This document shows positions 8,497 to 16,664 of a stretch of 64,000 nt of DNA, piece by piece (the stretch's first letter is position 1; the number at the start of each line of letters is the position of its first letter). This DNA is from Actinomycetota bacterium (lineage in GTDB: Bacteria; Actinomycetota; Thermoleophilia; Solirubrobacterales; Solirubrobacteraceae). The DNA lies in the NCBI GenBank assembly GCA_018268595.1, contig JAFDWH010000013.1, positions 1 to 64,000 of the forward strand. The letters run 5' to 3'. The notes below the pieces were generated by a model. It did no database searches and had not been told where the DNA came from. It was given only the letters and a program-made list of their open reading frames with translations. Both the position numbers and the translations under genes were made by a program.

Positions 8497-10206
8497 TCAC
8501 GCGACGGCGCGACCGCCCGTCGCGCTCGCGCGCTGCAGTCTGGCGCGGACGGTCGTGCCCTCCCCGGGGCCGCTGTCGATCGCGAGCGTGCCGGCGACCA
8601 GGCCGACGCGCTCGCGCATGCCGGTGATGCCGAAGCCCTCGCGCGGGAGCGACGGGTCGAAGCCGGCGCCGTCGTCGCGCACCGCGACGTCGACATGGGC
8701 GTCGCTGGCGACGATCTCGATCGCGACGCGGCTCGCGCGCGCGTGCTTGACGACGTTCGTGAGCGCCTCCTGCACGAGCCGGTAGACGGCCGTCTCCAGG
8801 TCCGCCGAGAGTCGCTCGTCGTCCGCGCCGAGCGTCACCTCGGTCTCCACCTCGAGCCCCTCGACGGCGGAGACGCGGCTTGCGAGCGACTCGATCGCCG
8901 GCTGCAGGCCGAGCTCGTCGAGCGCCGCCGGGCGCAGCTCGGTGATCAGCATGCGCAGCTTCTCGATCTCGGTGCCGATCTGCTCGACCGCCGTGCGGAC
9001 CGCCTGCTCGAGCGAGCCGGCGTCGCTGCGGCGCAGCGCCGAGCTGAGCAGCACCTGGAAGCCGGCGAGCCCCTGCAGCGTCTCGTCGTGCAGCTCGCGC
9101 GCCCAGCGGCGGCGCTCCTGCTCGGCCGAGGCCATCGACTCGCGCAGCCGCTCGTGCTCGACCGTCTGTGCGGTCGCGACGGCCGTCGCGGCGCTGGCCG
9201 CGAACGACTGCAGCAGCGCCTCCTGCTCGGCGTCGAACTCCTGCTCGGTGCCGATGCGGTCGAACGCGACGAGCACGCCGAGCCCTCTCGAGCGGAACTC
9301 GAGCGGCACGAGCAGCGCGGTGTGCGCGTCGTGCACGCCGAGCCGGTCGGACGAGATGCGCAGGCGGCTCGCGACGTCGCGGATCCGCTCCGCTCTCGCG
9401 CCGCGCAGGATGTCCCCCGAGGTCGAGCCCTCGACCGGGACGCGGCGCCCGACGACGTCCGGCTCGGCCTCGCCGGCGCAGGCGGCCACCTCCAGCTCGT
9501 CGCCCTCGCGCAGCAGGATCACCATCGCGCGCGCGTCGACGAGCGCGCGGCCGCGCTTGACGATCAGCTCGAGCACGCGCTCGAGCTGCGTCTCGGCGCC
9601 GACCGCGCGCGCGATCGCGGTCGTCGCCTCGAGCCCCTGCACGACCTGCTCGAGCTCGTCGCGGCGCTGCTCCAGGCGGCGGTAGAGGCTCGCGTTCTCG
9701 ATCGCGACGGCCGCCCAGTCGGCGAGGATCACGGCCGTCTGCTCGTCGGCGGCGTCGAAGTCGCCGCCCTCCTTGTCGGTCAGGTAGAGGTTGCCCCAGG
9801 CGTTGTCGCGGATCTGGATCGGGACGCCGAGGAAGCTGTGCATCGGCGGGTGGTTGGCGGGGAAGCCGTACGAGCGCGGATGCGTGCGCAGGTCGTGCAG
9901 GCGCAGCGGCCGCGGCTCTCTGATCAGCAGGCCGAGGATCCCGCGGCCGTGCGGCAGGTCGCCGATCGCGCGGTGCGTCTGCGCGTCGATCCCGCGCGTG
10001 ACGAAGCGGGCGAGCGACTCGCGCGACTCGTCGAGCACGCCGAGCGCGGCGTAGCGCGCGCCGGTCAGCTCGCGGGCCACGTCGAGCACCTGCGCGAGCA
10101 GCGTCTCCAGGTCGCGCTGGGAGACGAGCGAGCGGCCGACCTCGATCAGCCGGCTCAGCCGCTGCTCGTCGAGTCGCTCGTTCGCGGTCGCGATGTCCGT
10201 GCCCAC
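8497..10206 (-). CDS. DevS/DosT-like GAF sensor histidine kinase
   Basis: The soluble kinase has about 569 residues: two GAF domains (about 20-165 and 185-330), a HisKA_3 dimerisation domain with the phospho-accepting H373 in WARELHDETLQGL, and a HATPase domain (LVQEALTNVVKHA; DDGAGFD; GFGITGMRERV). The first GAF has the block YGFPANHPPMHSFLGVP, typical of the mycobacterial DevS/DosT family, where this region carries the haem-ligating His in redox- and gas-sensing members. Haem binding here is inferred. The start is uncertain: GTG 10206 has a weak GGTGGG upstream, while ATGs at 10257 and 10266 add a non-conserved tail. Confidence 0.9.
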   Translation of the reverse strand: MGTDIATANERLDEQRLSRLIEVGRSLVSQRDLETLLAQVLDVARELTGARYAALGVLDESRESLARFVTRGIDAQTHRAIGDLPHGRGILGLLIREPRPLRLHDLRTHPRSYGFPANHPPMHSFLGVPIQIRDNAWGNLYLTDKEGGDFDAADEQTAVILADWAAVAIENASLYRRLEQRRDELEQVVQGLEATTAIARAVGAETQLERVLELIVKRGRALVDARAMVILLREGDELEVAACAGEAEPDVVGRRVPVEGSTSGDILRGARAERIRDVASRLRISSDRLGVHDAHTALLVPLEFRSRGLGVLVAFDRIGTEQEFDAEQEALLQSFAASAATAVATAQTVEHERLRESMASAEQERRRWARELHDETLQGLAGFQVLLSSALRRSDAGSLEQAVRTAVEQIGTEIEKLRMLITELRPAALDELGLQPAIESLASRVSAVEGLEVETEVTLGADDERLSADLETAVYRLVQEALTNVVKHARASRVAIEIVASDAHVDVAVRDDGAGFDPSLPREGFGITGMRERVGLVAGTLAIDSGPGEGTTVRARLQRASATGGRAVA

Positions 10207-10325
10207 GTGTGTGGTCCCACCCCGGCGGCACAGGCTATGCCGCCGTACGTGGCTCATTAGTAGCACAGCTTCGCGGCAAACCCCCTACGTAGTTCCCACG
10301 GAGACGACGAGGCGGCCGCCCTCGC

Positions 10326-10589
10326 TCACGGCCGGCTCGGGTAGACGCCCGCGAGCGCGATGATGAAGGTGATCGGCAGCAGCGCGGCCCGCGCGGGCGG
10401 CGCCGGCTCGGCGCGCAGGTCGGGCAGCGCAAAGGTGTCGACGCCGTCGCCGCCGTATGTCGTGCCGATCAGGCTGTAGAGCGGAGCGTGCTCGGCGATC
10501 GGCAGCAGCTGCCCGTGGCAGTGCGCCCAGCCGCGCGGGGCGAAGTCCCCTCCGAACATGCGTATCTCTCCCAGGAAGGGCTCTGCCAT
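10326..10589 (-). CDS. Compact tail-collar (microcystin-dependent-protein-like) protein
   Basis: The 87-residue protein starts MAEPFLGEIRMFGGDFAPRGW and continues through LIGTTYGGDGVDTFALPDLR. This is the diagnostic N-terminal half of phage tail-collar / MdpB-like proteins. It then jumps straight to ITFIIALAGVYPSRP, which resembles their extreme C-terminus. The usual middle of about 80 residues is missing, so this is a compact version or an internally deleted copy. No other phage structural gene is nearby, so it is not evidence of a prophage. The function in bacteria is unclear. Confidence 0.75.
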   Translation of the reverse strand: MAEPFLGEIRMFGGDFAPRGWAHCHGQLLPIAEHAPLYSLIGTTYGGDGVDTFALPDLRAEPAPPARAALLPITFIIALAGVYPSRP

Positions 10590-10620
10590 GCCTCTGCGCT
10601 CCCGCTCGCTCCCAGACCTG

Positions 10621-10654
10621 CTACCGCAAATTCTGCCAAATGGTGCACAGAAGT
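10621..10654. promoter_or_regulatory. AT-rich imperfect inverted repeat between tail-collar and reductase genes
   Basis: In an otherwise GC-rich gap, GCAAATTCTG and CAGAAGTTTGC form an imperfect inverted repeat with one bulged base and about 12 nt between the arms. It lies upstream of the tail-collar gene and downstream of the reductase gene. It could be an operator for the tail-collar gene. There is no T tract on the expected side, so a terminator is less likely. Confidence 0.3.
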
Positions 10655-10689
10655 TTGCGCAATAGAGCGGACGTATGCCGCCTCCGGCG

Positions 10690-11133
10690 TCAGCGTGGCG
10701 ACAGCACGACGAGCGGGATCGTGCGCCCGGCGCGCGCCTGGTAGCCGGCGAAACCGCGATACGTCGCGACGCACTTCGGCCACAGCCGCGCGCGCTCCTC
10801 GTCGTCCGCGACATGCGCGCGCACGTCGAGCATGCGCGACCCGACCTGGATCGTCGCGTCCGGATTCGCCTTCAGGTTGTGGAACCAGGCCGGGTGTCTC
10901 GGATAGCCGCCCTTCGACGCGACCAGCACGTAGTCGTCGCCGTCGCGCGTGTAGACGAGCGGGCTCGTGCGTCTCACGCCGCTGCGCGCGCCGACGTGGT
11001 CGAGCAGCAGCATCGGCGGCAGCCCGGGCGGCGTGTGCCCGAGCCGGCCGCCGCTGCGGCGGTAGAGCGCGACGTGCGCCCCCATCAGCCGCGTCAGCAG
11101 CGGCCACGAGCGGTCGACGAGCGCGTTCGGCAT
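10690..11133 (-). CDS. Deazaflavin (F420)-dependent nitroreductase-family protein
   Basis: The 147-residue protein matches the DUF385/Ddn-like split-barrel family. Visible blocks are LLLDHVGARSGVRRTSPLVY, a strand with YVLVASKGGYPRHPAWFHNLKANPD, and the C-terminal block FAGYQARAGRTIPLVVLSPR. In actinobacteria these proteins use reduced F420 to reduce quinones or nitro compounds. The K-G-G ... P-x-W-x-x-N-L motif is intact and the length is normal. Its presence supports an F420-making actinobacterial host. It stands alone on the minus strand between the tail-collar and cytochrome c genes. Confidence 0.88.
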   Translation of the reverse strand: MPNALVDRSWPLLTRLMGAHVALYRRSGGRLGHTPPGLPPMLLLDHVGARSGVRRTSPLVYTRDGDDYVLVASKGGYPRHPAWFHNLKANPDATIQVGSRMLDVRAHVADDEERARLWPKCVATYRGFAGYQARAGRTIPLVVLSPR

Positions 11134-11183
11134 GCGAACGCCACTCTACGTGCCGGTCGATCGCCGGGCGCCGCTTCGCGCGC

Positions 11184-11711
11184 TTACCTCTGCCCGAGCT
11201 TTCTGGCGTACGCTTCGAGCCGTCTCGTGTCCGCCGGCGACCACTTCGGGAATTCGCTGCGCAGCGTGATCTGCCTGTGCCAGTAGTCGTCGCCTTCCGT
11301 GCGGCGCGCGACCGTGCTGACGTAGGCGACGAGTTCTTCGAATTCGCGACTGGCGAGGACCCCGCCCCACGCCGGCATGCCCGGTTCGCCCTGTTCGATC
11401 GTGTAGCGCGCGTGCTGCTCGTCGACGCCGGTCGAGTGGTCGAGGTTGAAGCGCCTGCCCGTCGCGCCCGCGTCGGCGAGCGTGTGACAGCCGGCGCACA
11501 TTTCGCGGAAGCGCGCGCGGGCGTAGGTCCAGCGGTCCAGCGGCTCGTGTCTGACCTGCACGACCCTCCTCGGCGCTGTGGCCGTCCTGTCGCCGCCGCT
11601 CGCGCCGCCGCAGCCGGTCGCCAACGCGACCGCGCCGAGTGCCGCCAGCAGACATGCGAGCGTCAGCAGCGCGCCGCGCCGCAGTCGCCGGCCAACGATC
11701 CACCTCGCCAT
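11184..11711 (-). CDS. Cytochrome c-type lipoprotein
   Basis: The 175-residue protein has an N-terminal basic/hydrophobic signal and a lipobox ending at C34 (ALATGC), so it should be lipid-anchored outside the membrane. One class-I haem motif CAGCH occupies residues 72-76. M112 in PGMPAWGG is the likely distal ligand, and the helix FEELVAYVSTVA is typical of cytochrome c. It probably passes electrons between membrane dehydrogenases and a terminal acceptor. Neighbouring flavoenzymes and a redox-sensor kinase make an electron-transfer role plausible, but no direct partner is coded beside it. Confidence 0.88.
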   Translation of the reverse strand: MARWIVGRRLRRGALLTLACLLAALGAVALATGCGGASGGDRTATAPRRVVQVRHEPLDRWTYARARFREMCAGCHTLADAGATGRRFNLDHSTGVDEQHARYTIEQGEPGMPAWGGVLASREFEELVAYVSTVARRTEGDDYWHRQITLRSEFPKWSPADTRRLEAYARKLGQR

Positions 11712-11825
11712 CCGTCCCCCTCGCTTCCGATCGATCCCCCGTCGTCGGGCTGGAGCGGCGCGGAAGGCGTCGGCCGTCGCGCAGCTCGACGCTCAGGATC
11801 TCAGCTTTTCCCGGGCGCTGCAGCG

Positions 11826-12728
11826 TCAACCGTCGCGGGCGGGCTCGTCGCCCGCCGGCTCGGCCGGCCGCGGCACGAGCAGCAGCGAGCACGGCGCCTC
11901 GCGCACCAGCTCCTCGCCGGTGCTGCCGACGACGAGCCGCGAGAACGGGCCCCAACGGCGCGAGCCGACCACGAGCAGGTCGGCGCCGGCGGCGACGGCC
12001 GTCAGCTCCTCCGCCGGGTCGCCGATGCGCAGCTCGCACGCAAGTCCGGGAACGCGTTCGCGCAGCTCGCCGAGCAACCGCTCGGCGTCCGTTCTGTGCA
12101 CGCCGACGAGCTCGTCCCACTGCACCAGCTCGACGGCCATCCCGGCAGGGGCGACGGTCGTCGGCAGCCGGTCGTCGACGACCGCGACGGCCGTCAGGCG
12201 CGCGCCGCTCGCCTGCGCGAGTGCGTGCGCCTGCGCGAGCGCCGTCTCCGCCTCGAGCGAGCGGTCGACGCCGACGACGACGTGCCGCAGCGCGAACGGC
12301 TCCGCGGCCGCGGCCACGCCATGGGCGGCGAGCGCGACGGCGCACTCGGCGCCGTGCACGACCTGGCGGCCGGTGCGGCCCGCGCCCGCGCGGGCGTCGG
12401 CGACGCGGCGCGACGAGCCGAGCACGAGCAGGTCGGGGCGCTCGTGCGCGATCACGTGGCAGAGCGCGCGGCCGGGCGAGAGGTCGGCCTTCACGTGCGT
12501 GCGCGCCGACGGCGCGAGCGCTTCGCGCACGTCGAGCAGCAGACGCTCGACGTCCTTGCGGAGGTGCACGTCGCGCCGCAGCCCCGGGGGGAACGGCAGC
12601 AGCGGGTCCGTGTAGGCGCCGACGAGCAGCACGTCGGGGTCGTCGGCCGTCGCGAGCGCCCGCGCCAGCACGACGGCGTCGCGCGCGCTCGGGGTGCCGT
12701 CGACTCCCACCAGGACCTTGCGCAGCAT
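11826..12728 (-). CDS. Tandem-domain universal stress protein (UspA family)
   Basis: The 300-residue protein has two Usp domains (about 1-140 and 148-290). Each starts with the family signature: MLRKVLVGVDGTPSARDAV and LRHVVVGVDRSLEAETAL. The second ends with LLVVGSRRWGPFSRLVVGST, which matches the ATP-binding G-2x-G-9x-G(S/T) loop. In the first domain the equivalent LLVLGSSRRVADARAGAGRTG is less canonical. ATG 12728 has a good AAGGAG 7 nt upstream. Such tandem Usp proteins are common stress and dormancy proteins in actinobacteria. The gene is monocistronic. Confidence 0.9.
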   Translation of the reverse strand: MLRKVLVGVDGTPSARDAVVLARALATADDPDVLLVGAYTDPLLPFPPGLRRDVHLRKDVERLLLDVREALAPSARTHVKADLSPGRALCHVIAHERPDLLVLGSSRRVADARAGAGRTGRQVVHGAECAVALAAHGVAAAAEPFALRHVVVGVDRSLEAETALAQAHALAQASGARLTAVAVVDDRLPTTVAPAGMAVELVQWDELVGVHRTDAERLLGELRERVPGLACELRIGDPAEELTAVAAGADLLVVGSRRWGPFSRLVVGSTGEELVREAPCSLLLVPRPAEPAGDEPARDG

Positions 12729-13030
12729 CCGCTTCTCCTTCGATCGCCGCGGCACGCCCTCCGCGGACGCGCTTCCGCCGCGGAATCTACGTGCCCGCGC
12801 GGCGCCGCGGTGCCCCCCTCGGCCCCTCGCGTCGTCGTCGGCGGCGCCGTCACGCCCACCGACGCCGCCGCGCACGGCTTGCGGCCCCGGCGGCCGAGGG
12901 GGGACGGCTGCGCCGGGGCGCGCAAGCGGCGTTCGCCGCCGGCCCCGCAGTGGTGCCGGCAAGCGCACGTGCAGGCGATGCGCCGTACAGCGTCTCATGC
13001 GCGTCCGACCGCGATCTAGTCTTACAGTGA
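12729..13030. other. Intergenic region without convincing gene
   Basis: About 300 bp lie between the universal stress gene and the small reading frame at 13031. The stretch is extremely GC-rich with short CGGCG-type repeats. I see no reading frame with a family signature on either strand. The last 30 bases are AT-richer (GATCTAGTCTTACAGTGAATG) and look like a promoter for the plus-strand genes. Confidence 0.4.
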
Positions 13031-13168
13031 ATGTTCAACCGGTTGAACAACGCTCCGGGCGCCGTTAGGCTGGCCGCAGACGGCGACGTTGCGGGGAGAG
13101 ACGTGGGAGCTGGCGCGAAGCACGCGGTGCCGGGTCTGCTGCAGGCGCGCGAGGTCGCCGCCGCGTGA
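13031..13168 (+). CDS. Possible 45-residue ORF coupled to degenerate ABC gene
   Basis: An ATG directly after an in-frame TGA opens a 45-codon frame (MFNRLNNAPGAVRLAADGD...) that ends in a TGA overlapping the GTG start of the next gene (GTGA). In the two related loci (45272 and 51485) a PadR-like gene sits in exactly this coupled position. This frame could therefore be a decayed or replaced regulator, or a leader peptide. No family is recognisable, and the ATG itself lies in an 18-bp palindrome. Low confidence. Confidence 0.3.
   Translation: MFNRLNNAPGAVRLAADGDVAGRDVGAGAKHAVPGLLQAREVAAA
13032..13049. promoter_or_regulatory. Perfect 18-bp palindrome, putative operator
   Basis: TGTTCAACCGGTTGAACA is a perfect dyad with no spacer. 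It sits about 120 bp upstream of the degenerate ABC ATPase gene and immediately downstream of an AT-rich promoter-like stretch. A dimeric HTH repressor (for example of PadR or TetR type) would bind such a site. No second copy is seen in the window. Confidence 0.6.
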
Positions 13169-13872
13169 CGCTGCTCGCGCTCGAGCACGTCTCGAAGACC
13201 TACCGGCGCGGCGGACGCGAGCTGCACGCGCTGCGCGACGTCTCGCTCGAGCTGGCCGCCGGCGAGCTCGTCGGCGTGTGGGGTCCGCGCTCCTCCGGCC
13301 GCACGACGCTGCTGCGCGTGGCCGCCGGCCTGGAGGCGCCCGACAGGGGGCGCGTGCTGCTCGACGGCGTCGAGCTGTCCGCACACGCGGAAGGCGCGCT
13401 GCGCCGCAGGGTCGCCTACTGCCACACCAGCTTCGCACCGGCGCACGGCGAGCTGGTCGTCGAGCACGTGGCGGTGCCGCTGCTGGCGGTCGGCGCGCGG
13501 CTCGACCGCGCCTGCACGCGCGCGCAGGCGATGCTCGACCGCGTCGGCGCCGGCGCGTGCGCCGAGCTGCGCCCGCACGAACTGGCGCAGGGCGAGCTGA
13601 TGCGCGTGGTGCTCGCGCGCGCGCTGCTGCAGCGGCCGCAGCTGCTGCTGATCGACGAGCCGGCCAGCGGCGTCGACGTGCTGGAGCGCGAGGACCTGCT
13701 GACGACGCTGCGCGTGGTCGCCAAGGACGACCGCGTCGCCGTGCTGCTGACGGCCTCTGAGACGGCCGGCGTCGCCGGCGCCGACCGCGTGCTCGCGCTC
13801 AACGACGGCGCGCTCTACGGCGACGGCGTGCGGGCGACAGGTGACGTGCTGCCGCTGAAGCGCCCGCTTTGA
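13165..13872 (+). CDS. Degenerate ABC-transporter ATPase-like protein (chromosomal copy)
   Basis: The 235-residue ABC-fold protein starts MTLLALEHVSKTYRRGGREL. It belongs to the same family as the genes at 45877 and 52027. The Walker A motif is altered (GPRSSGRTT, with R46 instead of the ATP-binding Lys). The signature is LAQGELMR instead of LSGGQ, and the H-loop position reads LLTASE with no His. Walker B LLLIDEP keeps its Glu. The protein may bind nucleotide weakly and not hydrolyse it, which would suit a regulatory or structural role. No permease gene is adjacent. The GTG start is coupled (GTGA) to the small frame before it. Confidence 0.8.
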   Translation: MTLLALEHVSKTYRRGGRELHALRDVSLELAAGELVGVWGPRSSGRTTLLRVAAGLEAPDRGRVLLDGVELSAHAEGALRRRVAYCHTSFAPAHGELVVEHVAVPLLAVGARLDRACTRAQAMLDRVGAGACAELRPHELAQGELMRVVLARALLQRPQLLLIDEPASGVDVLEREDLLTTLRVVAKDDRVAVLLTASETAGVAGADRVLALNDGALYGDGVRATGDVLPLKRPL

Positions 13873-13916
13873 GCTGGGCGACCCCAGTATTTAACCAAAT
13901 CCATTGAATTCCCTAA

Positions 13917-13937
13917 CTGTCACCAGTACGGTGACAG
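13917..13937. promoter_or_regulatory. 8-bp inverted repeat upstream of secreted protein gene
   Basis: CTGTCACC and GGTGACAG flank a 5-nt centre (AGTAC) about 35 bp before the ATG at 13972. It follows an AT-rich stretch (GTATTTAACCAAATCCATTG) that looks like a promoter. It may be an operator or a 5'-UTR hairpin. It has no T tract, so it is not a convincing terminator for the ABC gene. Confidence 0.45.
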
Positions 13938-13971
13938 GGTACGGGGGAACACCAAAGGGGGAGGACACACG

Positions 13972-14961
13972 ATGCGAGCCCGCATGCCGTGGGCGACGCT
14001 GCTCGCCGCGATCACGCTCGCCGCAGCCGTCGCCGGCGCCGACGCCACCAGCTTCGCAGTGGCGGAACGCCCGCTCTACACGACGATGAATCCAATCGTC
14101 TTCGAAGCCGCCGGGGCGCAGGTGAGATGCCCCATCACGCTGTCCGGCAGCTTCACCGAATCGACCTTCGCGAAGACCACCGGTCTGAGAGTCGGCTCGA
14201 TCACGAGCGGAACGCTCGGAGAATGCAGCGGCGGCACCGCCACGCTCGTCAGAGAAGCCCTACCGTGGTCGGTGCAGTACACGAGCTTCGCCGGGACGCT
14301 ACCGAACATAACGAGCACGGCCCTGAGGCTGATCGGGGCCACCCTGACGATAACGCCGACCGGCGGGCCGACGTGCACTGCCAGGACAGAAGCCGGCGAA
14401 CCGCTGCCGAGCACCGCCACGCGCAACAACATAGGCGAAATCACCACGCTGAGAATGGACGAAACCGCGGGGATAAGGATGACGCCGTTCCTCTGTGAAA
14501 TAACCAGAGGCCACGTGGGCGGGACCGGCACCGTCTCGCGCGAAGGGAGAACCGCCGGGGTGATCCTGCTCCTAAGGGCAGGCAGCACGACGTCGGGCAC
14601 GGCGCTGGAGGGCAACACTGAAGGAGAACGCGAAGCGGAAAACCCGATCGCGAAGCTCGTGATACCGGCCGCGAGAACCGAAAGCACGCGCGCGGTCAGG
14701 AACCGCAGCTCGCTGCCGATCGTGATCTCGGGCATATCGCTCGCGGGCGAAAACTCGGAATCCTTCTCGCTCCCGAGCGCGAGGGAATCGCCGTGCAGGG
14801 TCGGCACGATCCTGCAGCCGAACTCCGAATCGTGCAACGTCGCCGTCTCCGTCACCGGTTCGCCGCGGCCGTTCAGATCGACCGTGAACGTCACCTACAC
14901 GTGGGACAGGGGGACGGTCAGCTCGACGCAGTCGTTCTCTGTGGTCGCCGAATCGAGATGA
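13972..14961 (+). CDS. Secreted protein with C-terminal immunoglobulin-like (ASH-type) domain
   Basis: The 329-residue protein has a classical signal peptide (MRARMPWATLLAAITLAAAVAGADA, cleaved near residue 25). A Ser/Thr/Gly-rich beta-type region with paired cysteines follows. The C-terminal domain of about 90 residues (VRNRSSLPIVISGISLAGENSESFSL ... CNVAVSVTGSP) resembles ASH/choice-of-anchor repeats found on cell surfaces. Codon use is unlike its neighbours: AGA, AGG, ATA and GAA are frequent, and GC is visibly lower. This suggests recent transfer or special expression. GGGGGAGGA precedes the ATG. The function is unknown; a surface role is likely. Confidence 0.8.
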   Translation: MRARMPWATLLAAITLAAAVAGADATSFAVAERPLYTTMNPIVFEAAGAQVRCPITLSGSFTESTFAKTTGLRVGSITSGTLGECSGGTATLVREALPWSVQYTSFAGTLPNITSTALRLIGATLTITPTGGPTCTARTEAGEPLPSTATRNNIGEITTLRMDETAGIRMTPFLCEITRGHVGGTGTVSREGRTAGVILLLRAGSTTSGTALEGNTEGEREAENPIAKLVIPAARTESTRAVRNRSSLPIVISGISLAGENSESFSLPSARESPCRVGTILQPNSESCNVAVSVTGSPRPFRSTVNVTYTWDRGTVSSTQSFSVVAESR

Positions 14962-15072
14962 GCTGAGCGCAGACGGGGCCGGCCCGCGTCCGGCTCCGTC
15001 TGCGGCGAACTACGGCCGCGACGGCGGCGCGCGGCGGATGGCGTGGCGCGGCGGCGGTCATACGGTGGCGCC

Positions 15073-15753
15073 ATGTCCACGTTCGATCCGCCGACCCCCG
15101 CCGGCGAGCCGCCGGCCGGAGCGCCCGGCGACTACCCCGTCAGCTTTGCCGTCGGCTATCCCGACCGCAAGCTGAACCGCCTCACGACCGCGTTCCGCAT
15201 CTTCACCGCAATCCCGATCGCGATCGTGCTCGGCGCGGTCGGCGGCGGGTCGTTCCACGTCGGCACCGCCGAGAACGGCGCGACCGTCGTCGCCGCCGGC
15301 GGCCTGCTGTTCGCGGGGCCGCTGCTGATGATCCTGTTCCGGCAGAAGTACCCGCTGTGGTGGCAGGACTGGAACCGCGAGCTGCTGCGCTTCATCAACC
15401 GCGTCGGCGTCTACCTCGCACTGCTCGACGACGCGTATCCGTCGACCGACGAGCAGCAGGCGGTGCGCCTCGAGCTGCCGCGCGTGGGCGTGCGGACCGA
15501 GGGCCAGCTCAACCGCTGGCTGCCGCTCGTCAAGTGGCTGCTCGCGATCCCCCACTACGTGGTGCTGTTCTTCCTCACGATCGGCGCCGTCGTCGCGGTG
15601 ATCCTCGCGTGGTTCGCGATCCTCTTCACCGGCCGCTACCCGCGCGGGCTGTTCGACTACGTCGTCGGCGTGATCCGCTGGCACAACCGCGTGACGGCGT
15701 ACGCGCTGATCCTCCTCACCGACCGCTACCCGCCGTTTCGGCTGGCGCCGTGA
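15073..15753 (+). CDS. DUF4389 membrane protein
   Basis: The 226-residue protein has a Pro-rich cytoplasmic N-terminus, then YPVSFAVGYPDRKLNRLTTAFRI. Four hydrophobic helices follow, including about 48-70, 77-92 and 165-192. The blocks WLPLVKWLLAIPHYVVLFFL and GRYPRGLFDYVVGVIRWHNRV..YALILLTDRYPPF are characteristic of DUF4389. These proteins are common in actinobacteria and have no assigned activity. ATG 15073 was chosen over 15043 because the MSTFDPP start is typical of the family. A strong hairpin terminator follows the gene. Confidence 0.88.
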   Translation: MSTFDPPTPAGEPPAGAPGDYPVSFAVGYPDRKLNRLTTAFRIFTAIPIAIVLGAVGGGSFHVGTAENGATVVAAGGLLFAGPLLMILFRQKYPLWWQDWNRELLRFINRVGVYLALLDDAYPSTDEQQAVRLELPRVGVRTEGQLNRWLPLVKWLLAIPHYVVLFFLTIGAVVAVILAWFAILFTGRYPRGLFDYVVGVIRWHNRVTAYALILLTDRYPPFRLAP

Positions 15754-15759
15754 CGCGGC

Positions 15760-15791
15760 GGGCGCCGGCGCCTTCAGCGGCGCCGGCGCCC
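15760..15791. terminator. Strong intergenic hairpin between convergent genes
   Basis: A perfect 13-bp stem (GGGCGCCGGCGCC paired with its complement) with loop TTCAGC lies between the convergent genes ending at 15753 and 15804. There is no long T tract, as is usual in high-GC actinobacteria. It probably ends transcription from both sides. Confidence 0.75.
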
Positions 15792-15803
15792 GTCAGCCGC
15801 TGA

Positions 15804-16493
15804 CTACGCGCCGGCGGGGCGGAAGCCGTGGAACTCCGGCGTGTGCTCCCACTGCTCGTCCGTCTCGCGCAGGACGAACAGGCCGGTCGTCCCGAGCCCG
15901 ACGAGCAGCACGGCCGCAGCGACGATCAGCAGCGTCACGCTGGAGATCGCGTACGCGACCGGGATGCCGATCGCGCCGAGCCCGATCAGCGTCGCGACGA
16001 TCGGGTTGGCGGCGCGCGAGGCGGCGAGGCCGACGGCCAGCACCGCCATGCCGAGCGCGAAGGCGAACGGCAGGATGATGAACGGGATCTCGATCCCGGC
16101 CGTGTTCTTGAGGTCGTGGATCACCGCCGCGGCGACGGGGATCGGCACGCCGAAGCGCATCATCTCCCACTGCACGAGGCTGAGGGCGACTGTGCCGGCC
16201 GAGACGACGACGCCGAGCAGCGCGAGCGCGCCGCCGACGGTGCCGGTGATCCACTGGCGCTCGCGCAGCATGTGCATGAGGCCGAGGACCGCGGGAACGG
16301 CGAGGACCAGCGCGGCGAGCGCGAACACCTGGCTCGTGTACCAGCTGTCGAGGTTGCCGCTGATGACGACGAGCTGGTTCAGCTCGCCGGACTTCAGGCT
16401 CGGCTGGACGACCGCCGAGATCAACAGGAGGAGCGGGGCGAGCAGCATCCCCACTCCGGCGATCCACCGGCGAGTGCGCTGTGCGGTGGTCAT
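15804..16493 (-). CDS. Multi-spanning membrane protein of unknown function
   Basis: The 229-residue protein has about six hydrophobic helices (for example VGMLLAPLLLLISAVV, VFALAALVLAVPAVLGLMHML, GTVGGALALLGVVVSAGTVAL, IIPFAFALGMAVLAVGL-type and LLIVAAAVLLVGLGTTGLFV). The first extracytoplasmic loop is polar and reads LKSGELNQLVVISGNLDSWY. It resembles small DUF4386-like integral membrane proteins, but I cannot assign a family with certainty. The start ATG 16493 has a good GGAGG upstream. The gene is divergent from the YbaK-dehydrogenase fusion. Confidence 0.75.
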   Translation of the reverse strand: MTTAQRTRRWIAGVGMLLAPLLLLISAVVQPSLKSGELNQLVVISGNLDSWYTSQVFALAALVLAVPAVLGLMHMLRERQWITGTVGGALALLGVVVSAGTVALSLVQWEMMRFGVPIPVAAAVIHDLKNTAGIEIPFIILPFAFALGMAVLAVGLAASRAANPIVATLIGLGAIGIPVAYAISSVTLLIVAAAVLLVGLGTTGLFVLRETDEQWEHTPEFHGFRPAGA

Positions 16494-16664
16494 GGCAAGC
16501 ACCTCCAAGAGGGATAGGGAGAGGGCGGACCTTGCCGCCACCGTACGGGCGCGCCGTGCCGGCGCCATCCGTGCCGGCGCGCACGCGGAGGCCGTAGTCC
16601 CCACGGTGCGCGACCGCACTCGCGGCGGATGACGGGCGCGCCGCGCGGGCGTACGTTTGAGCAC

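Noticed and set aside
10326-10589. Tail-collar gene as sign of a prophage
   Set aside because: No other phage genes lie nearby, and this family is common outside phages.
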